Assembly: GCA_031119475.1 (NCBI GenBank)
Contig: JAVHXV010000003.1
Location: forward strand, 124,001-188,000
From: Pedobacter sp.
GTDB taxonomy: Bacteria > Bacteroidota > Bacteroidia > Sphingobacteriales > Sphingobacteriaceae
Direction: 5' to 3'
DNA length: 64,000 nucleotides
This document shows positions 43,686 through 52,777 of the stretch, one piece after another (within the stretch, counting starts at the first letter, position 1; each line of letters starts with the position of its first letter). The position numbers and the translations under genes are program-made. Below the pieces are notes generated by a model. That model searched no databases, was not told the origin of the DNA, and worked only from the letters and a program-made list of their open reading frames with translations.

Positions 43686-45083
43686 CTAGAGTTCATATTC
43701 TTGATGATATTCGGGGATTGCCACGTGCTTGAATCCTTTATCCCTCAATTTGGTGGCAAAGTGCTGTTGCACTTCATATTCTCCGTGCACCAGAAAAACC
43801 TGTTTTACCGCTTCTGGATCTTGGCAAGAAATAAAATGTAGCAAGTCTTCGTAATCGCCATGTGCACTCATGGATTTGATGGACCGCACTTCGGCCCTTA
43901 CTTCATAATCTTCCCTAAAAATGTCGACTACCTTATCACCGGCAATCAATCGGCCTCCCAGCGATGTTGGCTCACAATAGCCGACCATCAATATGGTATT
44001 CTTTTCGTTTCCGATGTTATTTCTGATGTGGTGCTTTACACGGCCACCTTCGGCCATTCCAGATGCCGAAATGATGACACAGGGCCGTGGGTCTTCATTG
44101 ATGGCCTTTGATTCCTGGATGCTCTCTATAAACCTCAGCCCTTTAAACTCAAATACATCATCATCGACCTTTAACACCTCATTTACTTTTTTATTGAAAA
44201 CCTCGGTGTGGTTCTTCAGTACTTCAGTGGCCTGGGCCGAAAGCGGACTATCCACATAATAGGGAACATCTGGCAGTTTATTCTTCAATTCAAGGCCATT
44301 TAACGCATATAATAGCTCTTGTGTGCGGCCTACACTAAAGGCCGGGATAATTACTTTGCCTTTTTTGACCTTGCAGGTGTGGTTGATGATTTCCAGTAAC
44401 ATATCTTCAATCGGATCCAGGTCCTTATGGAGCGAATCACCATAAGTAGATTCCATTAGGATGTAATCTGCCTGTCCAAATGGCTGCGGACTTTTCAACA
44501 GCAGGTCTCCATATCGGCCCACGTCGCCGCTAAAGGTAATGGTTTTGGTCTCCCCGTTTTCGGTAATGGTGAGATGGACGGCCGCACTGCCCAGGATGTG
44601 GCCAGCATCGGTAAGCTTGAGCCTGATGTGGGATTCGATTTCGAAATCCTCTCCATATTCTACAATCTTCATCTGGCTCACGGCCTGGATCACGTCATCA
44701 TCTGTATAAAGTGGCGTAGATGGCTCTTCGCCCGGCCTAAGGTGCTGATTTGAAAAATCATTGTCCTGCATCTGGATTTTTGCCGAGTCGAGCATCAGGA
44801 TGCGCGAGAGATCCATGGTGGCTGCCGTGCAGTAGATATTGCCCCTAAAACCTTCCGCTACCAAGCGGGGAAGGAGCCCACAATGGTCGATATGGGCATG
44901 CGAAAGAATGAGATAAGTTATTTTTTCGGGATTAAATCCAAAGTAACCATTCAGTTTATCGGTTACCTGCCCCATCCCCTGAAAAAGTCCACAATCTAAT
45001 AAGATCTGTGTCTGGTCTGCTAAAGTAATTAAATGCTTGCTCCCCGTTACGGTCCGGGCTGCGCCATGAAAGGCTATTTTCAT
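43686..45083 (-). CDS. Beta-CASP metallo-beta-lactamase-fold hydrolase (RNA-processing type)
   Basis: A 465-residue enzyme. The metallo-beta-lactamase part has SHAHIDHCGLLP (H-x-H-x-D-H) and GHILGSAAV, then SGDVGRYGD. The beta-CASP insert shows STYGD and VIISASGMAEGGRVKHH, and the C-terminal RNA-specificity part has SMSAHGDYEDL and FLVHGE. The architecture resembles archaeal/bacterial CPSF-like nucleases, which act as endo- or exoribonucleases. Whether it functions as an RNase J-like enzyme here is inferred. No signal peptide is seen, so it is cytoplasmic. It is a single gene divergent from blaI. Confidence 0.9.
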   Translation of the reverse strand: MKIAFHGAARTVTGSKHLITLADQTQILLDCGLFQGMGQVTDKLNGYFGFNPEKITYLILSHAHIDHCGLLPRLVAEGFRGNIYCTAATMDLSRILMLDSAKIQMQDNDFSNQHLRPGEEPSTPLYTDDDVIQAVSQMKIVEYGEDFEIESHIRLKLTDAGHILGSAAVHLTITENGETKTITFSGDVGRYGDLLLKSPQPFGQADYILMESTYGDSLHKDLDPIEDMLLEIINHTCKVKKGKVIIPAFSVGRTQELLYALNGLELKNKLPDVPYYVDSPLSAQATEVLKNHTEVFNKKVNEVLKVDDDVFEFKGLRFIESIQESKAINEDPRPCVIISASGMAEGGRVKHHIRNNIGNEKNTILMVGYCEPTSLGGRLIAGDKVVDIFREDYEVRAEVRSIKSMSAHGDYEDLLHFISCQDPEAVKQVFLVHGEYEVQQHFATKLRDKGFKHVAIPEYHQEYEL

Positions 45084-45135
45084 ACATGAGTTGGTTAAGT
45101 ATCCATAATAATAAAAAATATGATAAAATGTTTTG

Positions 45136-45155
45136 AAAACTATAATATTAGTTTT
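45136..45155. promoter_or_regulatory. Candidate BlaI operator AAAACTA-N6-TAGTTTT
   Basis: A 20-bp inverted repeat (arms AAAACTA and TAGTTTT, spacer TAATAT) lies 83 bp before the BlaI-like start. Its core ACTA-N6-TAGT recurs at 57755-57768. The role as an operator is inferred from position and symmetry. Confidence 0.5.
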
Positions 45156-45238
45156 AAGTTTATATTAACTGAAAGGATAAAGGGCCGAGCGTGTCCGATA
45201 TCCCTTTAGCAATAAGTTCATTATATCAAACAATTAAC

Positions 45239-45616
45239 ATGGAAATTAAAGATTTAACGAAGGCCGAGGAACAGATCATGCAAATTGTATGGCAATTGGA
45301 AAATGCATTTGTAAAGGAGGTGATGGATTATCTTCCGGAGCCCAAGCCAGCCTATAATACGGTGTCGACGATCATCCGGATCCTGGAGGTAAAGGGCTTT
45401 ATAGGCCATGAGGCATTTGGTAAAGCGCACAAATATTACCCATTGATTTCACGTGAAGAATATAAAAGGCATGCGACCGAAAAATTATTGGGCAATTACT
45501 TCGAAAATTCTGTAGAGAGCATGTTTTCTTTCTTTGTGAAAGAAGAAAAACTGGACCTGAGCGATGTAGATGAGATTTTAAAAATGATCAACAAATTTAA
45601 AAACAAACCAAAATGA
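45239..45616 (+). CDS. BlaI/MecI/CopY-family transcriptional repressor
   Basis: A 125-residue winged-helix repressor. The family N-terminus MEIKDLTKAEEQIMQIVWQL is followed by TVSTIIRILEVKGFIGHEA in the recognition and wing region, and a C-terminal dimerisation part. I set the start at this ATG; an upstream GTG would add a non-family extension. It overlaps the M56 gene by 4 bp. In known BlaI systems the repressor is cleaved after the M56 sensor is activated; the same logic is likely here, though not for beta-lactams. Confidence 0.9.
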   Translation: MEIKDLTKAEEQIMQIVWQLENAFVKEVMDYLPEPKPAYNTVSTIIRILEVKGFIGHEAFGKAHKYYPLISREEYKRHATEKLLGNYFENSVESMFSFFVKEEKLDLSDVDEILKMINKFKNKPK

Positions 45617-47583
45617 GTTTGGCGCACTATCTGTTGCAGGTAAACATTTATCTGATTGTCTTTTATGGTTTCTATCGACTTTTACTGGCTTCGGAAACGT
45701 ACTTTGTACTGAACCGGATCTATTTATTGGCTTCTGGCGTGCTATCTCTCACCATCCCATTCCTACGTTTCGAATGGTTCGGCAAACAGGAAATGGCCAA
45801 GCCCATCTACATTGGCGTAGACCAGCTCAATCAGCTGCTTACACAGGTAACCGTAATTGAAGAACACCGCGCAAAATTTGACTGGGGAAACCTGATTGTA
45901 CTGGTATACCTCATCGGCATCTGCTGCTTTGCCCTTCGCCTCCTGGCCCAACTGCTCGCTATCCGCAAGTTGCTGAAAACGATTACGAATGGCATGGCAT
46001 TTTCCTTTTTCCGCAAGAAAGTCATCTCAGCCAATGTACCTGAGCACGAAACCGTTAATCTGCATGAAGAAGTGCACGTTAAACAGCTCCATACCATTGA
46101 TGTCCTATTTTTTGAGATTTTGGGGATTTTTACCTGGCTCAACCCCATCATCTATTTTTATAAGAAAACGATCAAAAATATCCACGAATACTTAGCAGAT
46201 GAGGCCGCAGCGAAATTCCAGGGCGATAAGGAAGCTTATGCCCTATTGTTGCTGAGCCAGGCCTTTGGAGTCCGACCTAATTCGCTGACCAATGGTTTTT
46301 TCACGAAATCATTGATCAAGAAGCGGATTTTTATGCTGCATAAACAGCGTTCCAAAAAAGCTGCCATCTTAAAGTATGGGCTCTTTGTTCCGCTTTTTGC
46401 CCTTACGCTGGTCTTATCTTCGGCAACGATCAGAAAGAATAACCAGATTTTATCCATTGCCGAAAAACTGCCCTTAGAAAACGTTGATCAGGTGGTGAAA
46501 CAAGCGATTTCGACCCCGATGGGTGTCATCAACATGGTTGCCCCTCCACCATCTACAACAGAGCAGCTTACCTTGTCGACAACTGCCTTGGCTGCTCCGA
46601 CAGATTATCCCGAACATGATGAAAATGCTTCGGCAGAATCGCTCAATGGCTTTTATAAATATCTTGGTGATCGGATCAAATATCCGAGTGCTGCCGTGGC
46701 CAAAAAACTGCAGGGCAATACCATCATTAATTTTTCAGTGAGGCATGGGAAGATCAGCAACGTGATGGTACAGACCGAACTTGGCGAAGGCTGCGATGAA
46801 GAAGTTGTCAATGAGATCATGGCCTATAACGACTATTTTCAAAAGGATGGAAGCTATAGCCTAAAAGTAACGTTTAAATTGACCGGTGCGGATACCGATC
46901 TAAAAAATGAAACCGCTACGACCGACAATAAAGATCAGGCGCTTCAGATGGTCGTAATCGGCTATCTGCCCACTGACGATGAAGCGAACAAGGTGTATAG
47001 CTTTGTTGCCTTGGAACAGCCGCCGACCTATCCAGGTGGCATAGCGAAATTTTATGAGTTCTTGGGCAAGAACATGAAATATCCGACGGCTGCCATTGAC
47101 AATGAGATCCAGGGCAATGTCCATCTTTCTTTCACTGTCGAAAAAGATGGGTCACTTACCGACCTTAAGGTAGAACGCAAATTGGGCTTTGGTACCGATG
47201 AAGAAGCCCTAAGGGTCGTGAAACTTGCCAAACGTTGGAACCCGGGGCTTCAGAATGGAAAACCTGTACGGGTGAAATACAATATTCCAGTTAAGTTTTC
47301 GCTTGAGGGAAGCAATGCCGAGCGTAAAGCGACCATTATGACGGGCATTCGTTCCAAAAACTACAATGCCGCCAATGCGCCCTTGCTGATCGTAGATAAT
47401 CAGATCAAGGACCAGCACTATATGGAGACCATGGATTCGAGGAACGTGGAAAGCATTGACGTGATCAAAGATGGGGATGCCATTAATAAATATGGTAAAA
47501 TGGCCGAACATGGGGCCATCATCATCAAAACGAAAAGCAAACAGCCAACAATGGTTACTGGTACGTTAACCAATAAAAATTAA
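45613..47583 (+). CDS. M56-family sensor metallopeptidase with two TonB-C domains and plug-like tail
   Basis: A 656-residue membrane protein. The first 290 residues hold four to five helices and the BlaR1-type zinc protease site HEEVH (151-155) with EYLADEAA as the distal Glu region. The periplasmic part has two TonB C-terminal-like domains, about residues 345-420 and 475-565 (NMKYPTAAIDNEIQG). The last 45 residues resemble a TonB plug element (VESIDVIKDGDAINKYG, at 612-628). BlaR1 proteins normally end in a penicillin-binding domain, which is absent here, so the input signal is something else. The operon also has BlaI and a TonB-like protein. Confidence 0.88.
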   Translation: MSLAHYLLQVNIYLIVFYGFYRLLLASETYFVLNRIYLLASGVLSLTIPFLRFEWFGKQEMAKPIYIGVDQLNQLLTQVTVIEEHRAKFDWGNLIVLVYLIGICCFALRLLAQLLAIRKLLKTITNGMAFSFFRKKVISANVPEHETVNLHEEVHVKQLHTIDVLFFEILGIFTWLNPIIYFYKKTIKNIHEYLADEAAAKFQGDKEAYALLLLSQAFGVRPNSLTNGFFTKSLIKKRIFMLHKQRSKKAAILKYGLFVPLFALTLVLSSATIRKNNQILSIAEKLPLENVDQVVKQAISTPMGVINMVAPPPSTTEQLTLSTTALAAPTDYPEHDENASAESLNGFYKYLGDRIKYPSAAVAKKLQGNTIINFSVRHGKISNVMVQTELGEGCDEEVVNEIMAYNDYFQKDGSYSLKVTFKLTGADTDLKNETATTDNKDQALQMVVIGYLPTDDEANKVYSFVALEQPPTYPGGIAKFYEFLGKNMKYPTAAIDNEIQGNVHLSFTVEKDGSLTDLKVERKLGFGTDEEALRVVKLAKRWNPGLQNGKPVRVKYNIPVKFSLEGSNAERKATIMTGIRSKNYNAANAPLLIVDNQIKDQHYMETMDSRNVESIDVIKDGDAINKYGKMAEHGAIIIKTKSKQPTMVTGTLTNKN

Positions 47584-47586
47584 ACT

Positions 47587-48633
47587 ATGAAAAATTTCTT
47601 ATCAACCGCAGTATTGACTTTGACCATTTGCCTTGGCCTGATTGTTAATGCAAAAAGTAATTCGGCAGATGAATTCAACCAATACCTGGCCAACACCATC
47701 AACTATCCAGAAAAAGCAAGGCTGGCGCAGTTGCAAGGCAACAGCATTGTGCTCTTCAATTTAAATAGAGGCAAATTGAGCGGCCTCAAAATTGCGGCCG
47801 AATTGGGCAATGGAAGCGACATCGAAGTGGTGAATGCCGTAATGGCCTATCCCGGATTTTCACAAATGAAAGATGGCAAATATGCTGTACATGCTGCATT
47901 CCGATTAGAAGGTGCGAATGCTGAACTGATAAATAAAGATGCCAAACTACCTGATGGCTATATGGCTATTCATGTGGTGATCCAGGGCAAACTCCCAGCT
48001 GAGGCACTTGTTGTGACCGGCTACAGACAACAACCATTCAAAGTTTCGAATGGAAGTGGGGTTGTGCTTCGCGGAAACGCCAATCCATTTGCCGCTAAGC
48101 CCCTTATCATTTTGGATAGCGTCCAGTTGGATTACGCAGATTTCCAAGGCATCGATCCTAACGGAATTGAATCCATCCATATCTATAAAGATGTGTCAAC
48201 CGTAGCGAACTATGGTGAAAAGGCGATCAATGGAGTGATTGTGATTACCACAAAAAAGACCAATAAAACAATACCAGCAATCAAAGAAACCAATGTTCAG
48301 GATGCCGATACTACCGTCTATAATTTTGTCGCACTTAAAAATCCTCCTACCTATCCGGGTGGTTTGGCCAGCTTTTATAGGTTTTTAAATACCAACATCA
48401 AATATCCAAGCTCAGCCCTCAAAAACCGGATCGAAGGCAGCGTACATGTTTCCTTTATTGTAGAGAAGGATGGTTCGCTAACGAACATTAAAACCTTGAG
48501 GGAACTGGGATATGGAACGGGAGAAGAAGCGGTCAGGGTGCTTAAACTTTCCAAGAAATGGAACCCCGGAATACAGAACGGACATCCTATCCGGGTAAAA
48601 TATGCTATTCCGGTAAAATTTAAAATGAATTAA
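47587..48633 (+). CDS. Exported TonB-C domain protein with plug-like motif
   Basis: A 348-residue protein with an N-terminal signal peptide (TAVLTLTICLGLIVNA) and no proline-rich TonB stalk. A first TonB-C-like domain lies at about residues 30-105, then a plug-like motif at about 194-224 (IESIHIYKDVSTVANYG), and a second TonB-C domain at about 258-348 (NIKYPSSALKNRIEG). The second domain closely matches that of the M56 protein upstream, suggesting duplication within the operon. Without a membrane anchor and stalk, classic energy transduction from ExbB is unlikely. It may bind receptors or the M56 sensor. Confidence 0.8.
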   Translation: MKNFLSTAVLTLTICLGLIVNAKSNSADEFNQYLANTINYPEKARLAQLQGNSIVLFNLNRGKLSGLKIAAELGNGSDIEVVNAVMAYPGFSQMKDGKYAVHAAFRLEGANAELINKDAKLPDGYMAIHVVIQGKLPAEALVVTGYRQQPFKVSNGSGVVLRGNANPFAAKPLIILDSVQLDYADFQGIDPNGIESIHIYKDVSTVANYGEKAINGVIVITTKKTNKTIPAIKETNVQDADTTVYNFVALKNPPTYPGGLASFYRFLNTNIKYPSSALKNRIEGSVHVSFIVEKDGSLTNIKTLRELGYGTGEEAVRVLKLSKKWNPGIQNGHPIRVKYAIPVKFKMN

Positions 48634-48661
48634 ACCAACAAGCAGTTAATGTCTCTTAAAC

Positions 48662-48692
48662 AAAAAGCCCCAGCCTAATGGTCGGGGTTTTT
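48662..48692 (+). terminator. Terminator after the TonB-C protein gene
   Basis: AAAAAGCCCC and GGGGTTTTT pair with a bulged G around the loop that holds CC-TAAT-GG. T-run on the plus strand. Confidence 0.75.
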
Positions 48693-48749
48693 CGTTGTAT
48701 CTCCTGTGTCTCGGACATTTAAATCTACTCAATAAATCGGAAAAAACAA

Positions 48750-48829
48750 ATAGTTGGTAGTTCTTAGTTTATAGTTCGTAGTTAAGTCAACTGCCAACTG
48801 AGAGCTGATAACTAAAAACTGATAACTAA
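48750..48829. repeat. TAGTT/AACTGATAACT word-repeat spacer
   Basis: Degenerate words TAGTTGGTAGTTCTTAGTT, TAGTTCGTAGTTAAG and GATAACTAAAAACTGATAAC fill the spacer between the convergent TonB-C and sdhB genes. Confidence 0.5.
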
Positions 48830-49606
48830 CTATCCCTCTTCTTCACTTAAAAACTTGGCAGCATAGAAATCCCTATTCATGCGCGCAATATTCTCCAGTG
48901 AAATTCCTTTAGGGCATTCTGCTTCACAGGCACCAATGTTGGTACAGTTTCCGAAGCCTTCGGCATCCATTTGGGCAACCATGTTCTGCACCCTTTTATA
49001 GCGCTCAGGTTGTCCCTGAGGCAATAGGGCAAGCTGTGAGATCTTGGCTGAGGCAAACAGCATGGCAGAAGCATTCTTACAGGTGGCCACACAAGCACCA
49101 CAGCCGATACAGGCGGCGGCTTCAAATGCGGCATCGGCCTGTGCCTTAGGGATTGGAAGTGCATTGGCATCCTGTGCATTACCTGTATTTACGGAGATAA
49201 AGCCTCCCGCAGCAATGATGCGATCAAAAGCGGAGCGGTCAACCGTCAAATCCTTAATGACCGGAAAAGCTTTGGCGCGCCATGGTTCAACCACAATGGT
49301 ATCGCCATCTTTAAATGAACGCATGTGCAGTTGGCAGGTCGTAATCGCATCTTTAGGACCATGTGGACGGCCATTGATGTACATGGAACACATTCCACAA
49401 ATTCCTTCGCGGCAATCATGGTCAAATACGATCGGCTCTTCTCCTTTGGTGATCAACTCTTCGTTCAGCACATCGAACATTTCCAAAAAAGACATATCTG
49501 GAGAGATATTCGACACTTTATAATCTACCATGGCACCTTTGGCGGCGCTATTCTTTTGGCGCCACACTTTAAGCGTCAAATTCATATTTCCTGTTTCTGT
49601 ACTCAT
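48830..49606 (-). CDS. sdhB: Succinate dehydrogenase/fumarate reductase iron-sulfur subunit
   Basis: A 258-residue subunit carrying electrons between the flavoprotein and quinone. The [2Fe-2S] ligands are Cys65, Cys70, Cys73 and Cys91 ([15 protein letters not shown]). The cluster cysteines of the second half are in [11 protein letters not shown] (166, 169, 172, 176) and [14 protein letters not shown] (221, 227, 231), giving the [4Fe-4S] and [3Fe-4S] clusters. This is the type B (fumarate-reductase-like) form seen in Bacteroidota. It is the last gene of sdhCAB and is 75 bp from sdhA. Confidence 0.95.
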   Translation of the reverse strand: MSTETGNMNLTLKVWRQKNSAAKGAMVDYKVSNISPDMSFLEMFDVLNEELITKGEEPIVFDHDCREGICGMCSMYINGRPHGPKDAITTCQLHMRSFKDGDTIVVEPWRAKAFPVIKDLTVDRSAFDRIIAAGGFISVNTGNAQDANALPIPKAQADAAFEAAACIGCGACVATCKNASAMLFASAKISQLALLPQGQPERYKRVQNMVAQMDAEGFGNCTNIGACEAECPKGISLENIARMNRDFYAAKFLSEEEG

Positions 49607-49681
49607 ATATTGAGATAAGTTAAGCGATAGGTGTTGAGCGATGCGCGTACTAAACGCTTCCGCCGAACGCTTAGCGCGTGG

Positions 49682-51661
49682 CTATTTATAACTTCTTTGT
49701 GCTATTTTGATGTTCTCGAATTTCAGTTCTTCTTTGTGCAATTCGAAAGTTCCATCGTTCTTATTTTCCCATGCGGCAACATAGGCATAATTTTCATCGT
49801 CGCGCAGGGCCTCACCTTCTTCGGTCTGGTATTCTTCCCTAAAATGGCCACCACAGCTTTCGTTGCGGTTCAAGGCATCGAGGCACATCAACTCGCCCAA
49901 TTCGATGAAATCGGCTACCCTACCTGCTTTTTCCAATTCTGGATTATACTCATTGGCATCGCCAGGGATCCGTACATCGCTCCAGAAATCTTTTTTGAGC
50001 TGTTGGATTTCGGCAATTGCCTCTTTCAGGCCTTCGGCATTCCTGGCCATTCCACATTTATCCCACATGATGAGACCTAGTTTTTTATGGAAATGGTCTA
50101 CAGATTTTGTGCCCTTGATGTTCATCATTTTATCTAGGGTTGCCTTGACATCCGCTTCTGCTGCTACAAAAGCAGGATGGTCTACCGGAATGGCCTTTGT
50201 CGAGATTTCTTTTGATAAATAGGCACCCAACGTGTATGGAAGCACGAAGTATCCGTCTGCGAGTCCCTGCATCAATGCCGATGCCCCGAGGCGATTGGCA
50301 CCGTGATCTGAGAAATTGGCCTCTCCCAAGGCATACAATCCCGGTACGGTTGTCATCAGGTTATAATCGACCCAAAGGCCGCCCATCGTATAATGTACGG
50401 CCGGGTAAATGCGCATTGGGGTTTCATAAGGATCTTCACCGGTAATCTGCTTGTACATATCGAAGAGGTTACCATATTTCTCCTTGACCACATCACGTCC
50501 CAGCTTCATGATGGTTTCATGGTCTGCATTGTGCAGGTTGTTTTTATTTGCTTCGATCTTGCCATACCGTTCTGTGTTGAAGGTAAAATCGAGATAAACT
50601 GCTTTTTTTGATGCACCCACGCCATAGCCTGCGTCGCAACGTTCTTTTGCGGCCCTTGAAGCCACATCGCGCGGAACGAGGTTACCAAAGGCAGGATAAC
50701 GGCGCTCCAGATAGTAATCCCTTTCTTCCTCTGGGATGTCGGTAGGCTTGCGGTTATCGTCCTTCATTTTTGGCACCCAAATCCTTCCGTCATTACGAAG
50801 CGATTCAGACATCAATGTCAATTTGGATTGATGATCGCCAGAAACGGGGATACACGTAGGGTGGATTTGCGTGTAGCAGGGATTTCCGAAGAATGCACCT
50901 TGTTTGTTCGCTTTCCAGGCTGCGGTTACATTGCTGCCCATCGCATTGGTAGATAGATAGAAGACGTTTCCATATCCGCCAGTGCAAAGCAGTACCGCAT
51001 GGCCAAAATGACGTTCCAATTTTCCAGAAATCAGGTCGCGTGCAATGATGCCACGGGCCTTTCCATCAATTTTTACGATTTCGAGCATTTCGTGACGGGT
51101 GTACATTTCTACTTTTCCCATCCCGATCTGGCGTTCCAATGCAGAATACGCTCCCAATAGCAATTGCTGACCAGTTTGTCCGGCTGCATAGAATGTACGT
51201 TGTACTTGTGTACCACCAAATGATCGGTTATCCAATAAGCCACCATATTCCCTGGCCAATGGCACGCCTTGGGCAACACATTGGTCGATGATGTTGGCAC
51301 TTACTTCCGCCAAGCGATGTACATTGGCTTCACGCGCACGGTAATCTCCACCTTTAATGGTATCATAAAATAGGCGATACGTACTATCACCATCGTTTTG
51401 GTAATTTTTGGCGGCATTTATTCCACCTTGTGCCGCAATCGAATGCGCCCTACGTGGTGAGTCCTGAAAACAGAAGCACTTTACCTTATAGCCCATTTCA
51501 GCGAGCGTTGCGGCTGCAGAAGCACCTGCCAATCCAGATCCAACAACAATCACCTCTAGGTTTCTTTTATTGGATGGATTGACCAAAGGAACAGACGATT
51601 TGAATTTCGTCCATTTATTGGTCAATTCTCCTTCAGGTATATTTGAATTTATTGCTGACAT
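49682..51661 (-). CDS. sdhA: Succinate dehydrogenase/fumarate reductase flavoprotein subunit
   Basis: A 659-residue subunit that oxidises succinate (or reduces fumarate) at a covalently bound FAD. The dinucleotide motif [13 protein letters not shown] is near residues 36-48, and the covalent-FAD His is in [11 protein letters not shown]. The active-site region has HPTCIPVSG and a long C-terminal domain with [19 protein letters not shown]. Length fits the type B family of about 650 residues. It lies between sdhC and sdhB. Confidence 0.95.
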   Translation of the reverse strand: MSAINSNIPEGELTNKWTKFKSSVPLVNPSNKRNLEVIVVGSGLAGASAAATLAEMGYKVKCFCFQDSPRRAHSIAAQGGINAAKNYQNDGDSTYRLFYDTIKGGDYRAREANVHRLAEVSANIIDQCVAQGVPLAREYGGLLDNRSFGGTQVQRTFYAAGQTGQQLLLGAYSALERQIGMGKVEMYTRHEMLEIVKIDGKARGIIARDLISGKLERHFGHAVLLCTGGYGNVFYLSTNAMGSNVTAAWKANKQGAFFGNPCYTQIHPTCIPVSGDHQSKLTLMSESLRNDGRIWVPKMKDDNRKPTDIPEEERDYYLERRYPAFGNLVPRDVASRAAKERCDAGYGVGASKKAVYLDFTFNTERYGKIEANKNNLHNADHETIMKLGRDVVKEKYGNLFDMYKQITGEDPYETPMRIYPAVHYTMGGLWVDYNLMTTVPGLYALGEANFSDHGANRLGASALMQGLADGYFVLPYTLGAYLSKEISTKAIPVDHPAFVAAEADVKATLDKMMNIKGTKSVDHFHKKLGLIMWDKCGMARNAEGLKEAIAEIQQLKKDFWSDVRIPGDANEYNPELEKAGRVADFIELGELMCLDALNRNESCGGHFREEYQTEEGEALRDDENYAYVAAWENKNDGTFELHKEELKFENIKIAQRSYK

Positions 51662-51690
51662 TATAATAGCTTTATTCGTTCAAAATTAAT

Positions 51691-52386
51691 TTATAGTCCC
51701 CAGCCGAAATAAATGGCAATCGGCATCAATGCAAATAAAAGCGGGACCAGGATTGAAAATAGCACTCCGATCGACTTAATGATCGGCGTATATTTTTTAT
51801 GGTTCCAGCCCATGGTCTGGAAGGTCGATGCAAACCCATGAAGCAGGTGATAGGATAGGGATATCATGGCCAATACGTAAAGGATTACTCGCCAAGGTTC
51901 GCCAAATTTGGCATGCATCACAGCGTGTAGGTCTTCGTGGCCATTGGCATCAAGAGGCGTACCTCCGTTGAAACTTTCGATGCCCGTAAAGCGCGATACG
52001 ATCCAAAAATCACTCAAATGCACGATGAGGAACATGAGCAACAAAGTTCCCAGCAGCCCCATAGAGCGGGAGTACCATTTGCTGTTTGCCTTTCCATCTG
52101 TGTAATGATATTTCACGGGTCTTGCGGCCTGGTTTTGTAGATAGAGGTTATATCCCTGATAGATGTGGAGCAGTAGTCCCAGCATCAAGACCACTTCCAT
52201 GGCCCGGATGATCCAGTTGGTCGCCATGAAATGCGCTCCTTCATTAAACAAAACTCCAGTGTGGTCAAAAAACACAAAGGAATTCAAGAAGCAGTGTACA
52301 ACCAAGAAAGAGATTAAAAACAGGCCTGTAAGCCCCATTACTAGTTTTTTTCCAATCGATGAGGAAAAAGCACTTGCGATACCCAT
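51691..52386 (-). CDS. sdhC: Succinate dehydrogenase cytochrome b subunit
   Basis: A 231-residue inner-membrane subunit with five predicted helices, which holds b-type haem and the quinone site in type B enzymes. Histidine-containing helices include SFLVVHCFLNSFVFF, LGLLLHIYQGYNLYL and LSYHLLHGFASTFQTMGW, offering haem ligands. The N-terminal SSIGKKLVMGLTGLFLISFL is the usual start. It is the first gene of the operon, with a promoter-like box 27 bp upstream. Confidence 0.92.
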   Translation of the reverse strand: MGIASAFSSSIGKKLVMGLTGLFLISFLVVHCFLNSFVFFDHTGVLFNEGAHFMATNWIIRAMEVVLMLGLLLHIYQGYNLYLQNQAARPVKYHYTDGKANSKWYSRSMGLLGTLLLMFLIVHLSDFWIVSRFTGIESFNGGTPLDANGHEDLHAVMHAKFGEPWRVILYVLAMISLSYHLLHGFASTFQTMGWNHKKYTPIIKSIGVLFSILVPLLFALMPIAIYFGWGL

Positions 52387-52412
52387 TAGCTTTTATTTTT
52401 TATTCAGTTATG

Positions 52413-52420
52413 CAAAAGTA
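52413..52420 (-). promoter_or_regulatory. Candidate -7 box for sdhCAB
   Basis: The minus strand reads TACTTTTG (TAnnTTTG), 27 bp before sdhC. A -33 partner is not clear. Confidence 0.4.
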
Positions 52421-52517
52421 TTCAAAATATGGGGTAAAATTTTCGTAAAACTTAGAGAAAGAAGTTATTTAGAAACGTTCTAAGAAATACCTGTGGCATG
52501 GCCTTAATGTGCCTATA

Positions 52518-52711
52518 CTGCACTTTGACAAAGTGCATGACAAATTAAAACCCATTTATTTAATTTCTGCAACGCAGCAAGCGATTGCGCGCGTAATCAG
52601 CTCAAAATAGCGTCATAGATTTGTCATGGAGATTGTCAAAGTCCAACTCCCTAATACTTAATGAATGTGGCCTGCACCTATCAGCAGGGCCTTGACTTTG
52701 TCAAAGTGCAG
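52518..52711. repeat. MITE-like element with 16-bp terminal inverted repeats
   Basis: CTGCACTTTGACAAAG (52518-52533) is the exact reverse complement of CTTTGTCAAAGTGCAG (52696-52711). Each end is itself palindromic (TGCACTTTG-A-CAAAGTGCA; ACTTTG-T-CAAAGT). GATTGTCAAAGTCC (52631-52644) recurs inverted at 34646-34659. No target-site duplication is obvious and there is no transposase. Confidence 0.5.
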
Positions 52712-52715
52712 CCAT

Positions 52716-52751
52716 AAAAAAAGGGAACGATTTTCATCATCCCCTTTTTTT
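52716..52751 (-). terminator. Terminator for degP
   Basis: AAAAAAAGGGA and TCCCCTTTTTTT pair around a loop of about 13 nt. The A run on the plus strand gives the T run after the degP message. It could act in both directions. Confidence 0.75.
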
Positions 52752-52777
52752 GACAGGTACTATGGTATTTGTTTCAA

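Larger units (their letters stand above)
52387..52777. other. Gene-free spacer between sdhC and degP
   Basis: About 390 bp without a gene. In order it holds a promoter-like box for sdhC, a MITE-like element bounded by inverted repeats (52518-52711), and the degP terminator hairpin (52716-52751). I see no ORF with family resemblance. Confidence 0.7.

Noticed and set aside
45191..45238. Upstream GTG start for the BlaI-like gene
   Set aside because: The added residues have no match to the family N-terminus, which begins exactly at the downstream ATG.
45239..48633. BlaI/M56 operon as a beta-lactam resistance locus
   Set aside because: There is no beta-lactamase or penicillin-binding domain; the sensor carries TonB-C domains instead.
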